Both the position numbers and the translations under genes were made by a program. Under the pieces are notes generated by a model. It saw nothing but the letters and a program-made list of their open reading frames with translations, was not told the origin of the DNA and made no database searches. Below, one piece after another: positions 31,625 through 31,683 of a DNA stretch of 31,683 nucleotides; the first letter of the stretch is position 1; every line of letters starts with the position of its first letter. Source of the DNA: DATAAZ01 sp036259875 (GTDB lineage Bacteria > Actinomycetota > Thermoleophilia > Gaiellales > Gaiellaceae); the NCBI GenBank assembly GCA_036259875.1, contig DATAAZ010000067.1, forward strand, positions 1-31,683, in the 5' to 3' direction.

Positions 31625-31665
31625 TCTTAGCGACGTCTTAGCCGGCGTTCAGGCGGCTCTTACGG
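31625..31665 (-). promoter_or_regulatory. Four-octamer 11-bp array (operator B1)
   Basis: On the minus strand, CCGTAAGA (31665-31658), GCCTGAAC (31654-31647), GGCTAAGA (31643-31636) and CGCTAAGA (31632-31625) repeat at exactly 11 bp, pointing toward the secreted gene at 31525. Array A upstream of the response regulator has the same order of variants. Confidence 0.72.
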
Positions 31666-31683
31666 ACCCCTGGTTCGATCGAC

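Overview
This 31.7 kb window is very GC-rich. Genes are packed with short overlaps, and many starts are GTG or TTG. Together with MprAB-like two-component proteins, AfsR/SARP-type regulators and a short MetE-like protein, this points to a high-GC actinomycetote, possibly a deep branch such as Thermoleophilia. That placement is inference, because no rRNA, tRNA or other marker is present. I saw no CRISPR array, intact insertion sequence, phage or replication origin.

Layout. (1) 52-2928: a 14-TM MFS exporter, an arginase-family protein and a small Cys/His-rich protein. (2) 2859-9530: a compact locus of two GT4 glycosyltransferases with overlapping divergent 5' ends, a catalytically altered PTPS-like T-fold protein, a BchC-like dehydrogenase, a GTP cyclohydrolase II-RibD reductase fusion, a histidine phosphatase and a GT9 glycosyltransferase. 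It reads as an uncharacterised pathway that builds a GTP-derived pyrimidine or pterin-like molecule and may glycosylate it. (3) 9702-14163: a DUF4389 membrane protein, a 1020-aa cyclase-ATPase-TPR regulator and an SRPBCC protein. (4) 14396-17545: a frameshifted GNAT, an intact GNAT, a methyltransferase, a membrane protein with no visible start, and an orphan Ig-like repeat relic. (5) 17579-20922: a tight four-gene catabolic operon (citryl-CoA lyase-like, PaaK-like CoA ligase, VOC protein, GST). (6) 20988-22555: a DHFR/RibD-like reductase and a short MetE-like protein.

(7) 22635-27469: a 1004-aa membrane-bound SARP regulator with an external beta-propeller and a LivJ-type receptor domain. The locus is duplicated. 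A 52-bp control region with four heptamers spaced 10-11 bp recurs beside a decayed second SARP copy and a secreted cupin gene. In the first copy the regulator survives and the target gene is a stub. In the second the regulator is dead and the target survives.

(8) 27535-31683: a secreted HtrA protease, an OmpR-type response regulator, its histidine kinase and a small secreted helical protein. Both control regions carry the same array of four octamers at an 11-bp period (core CTAAGA). The array upstream of the small secreted gene is doubled as a large inverted repeat. This looks like one envelope-stress regulon whose operator can be read directly from the DNA.

The strongest leads for undescribed biology are the SARP-receptor fusion with its duplicated operator, the CTAAGA-array regulon, and the PTPS/GCHII/glycosyltransferase locus.
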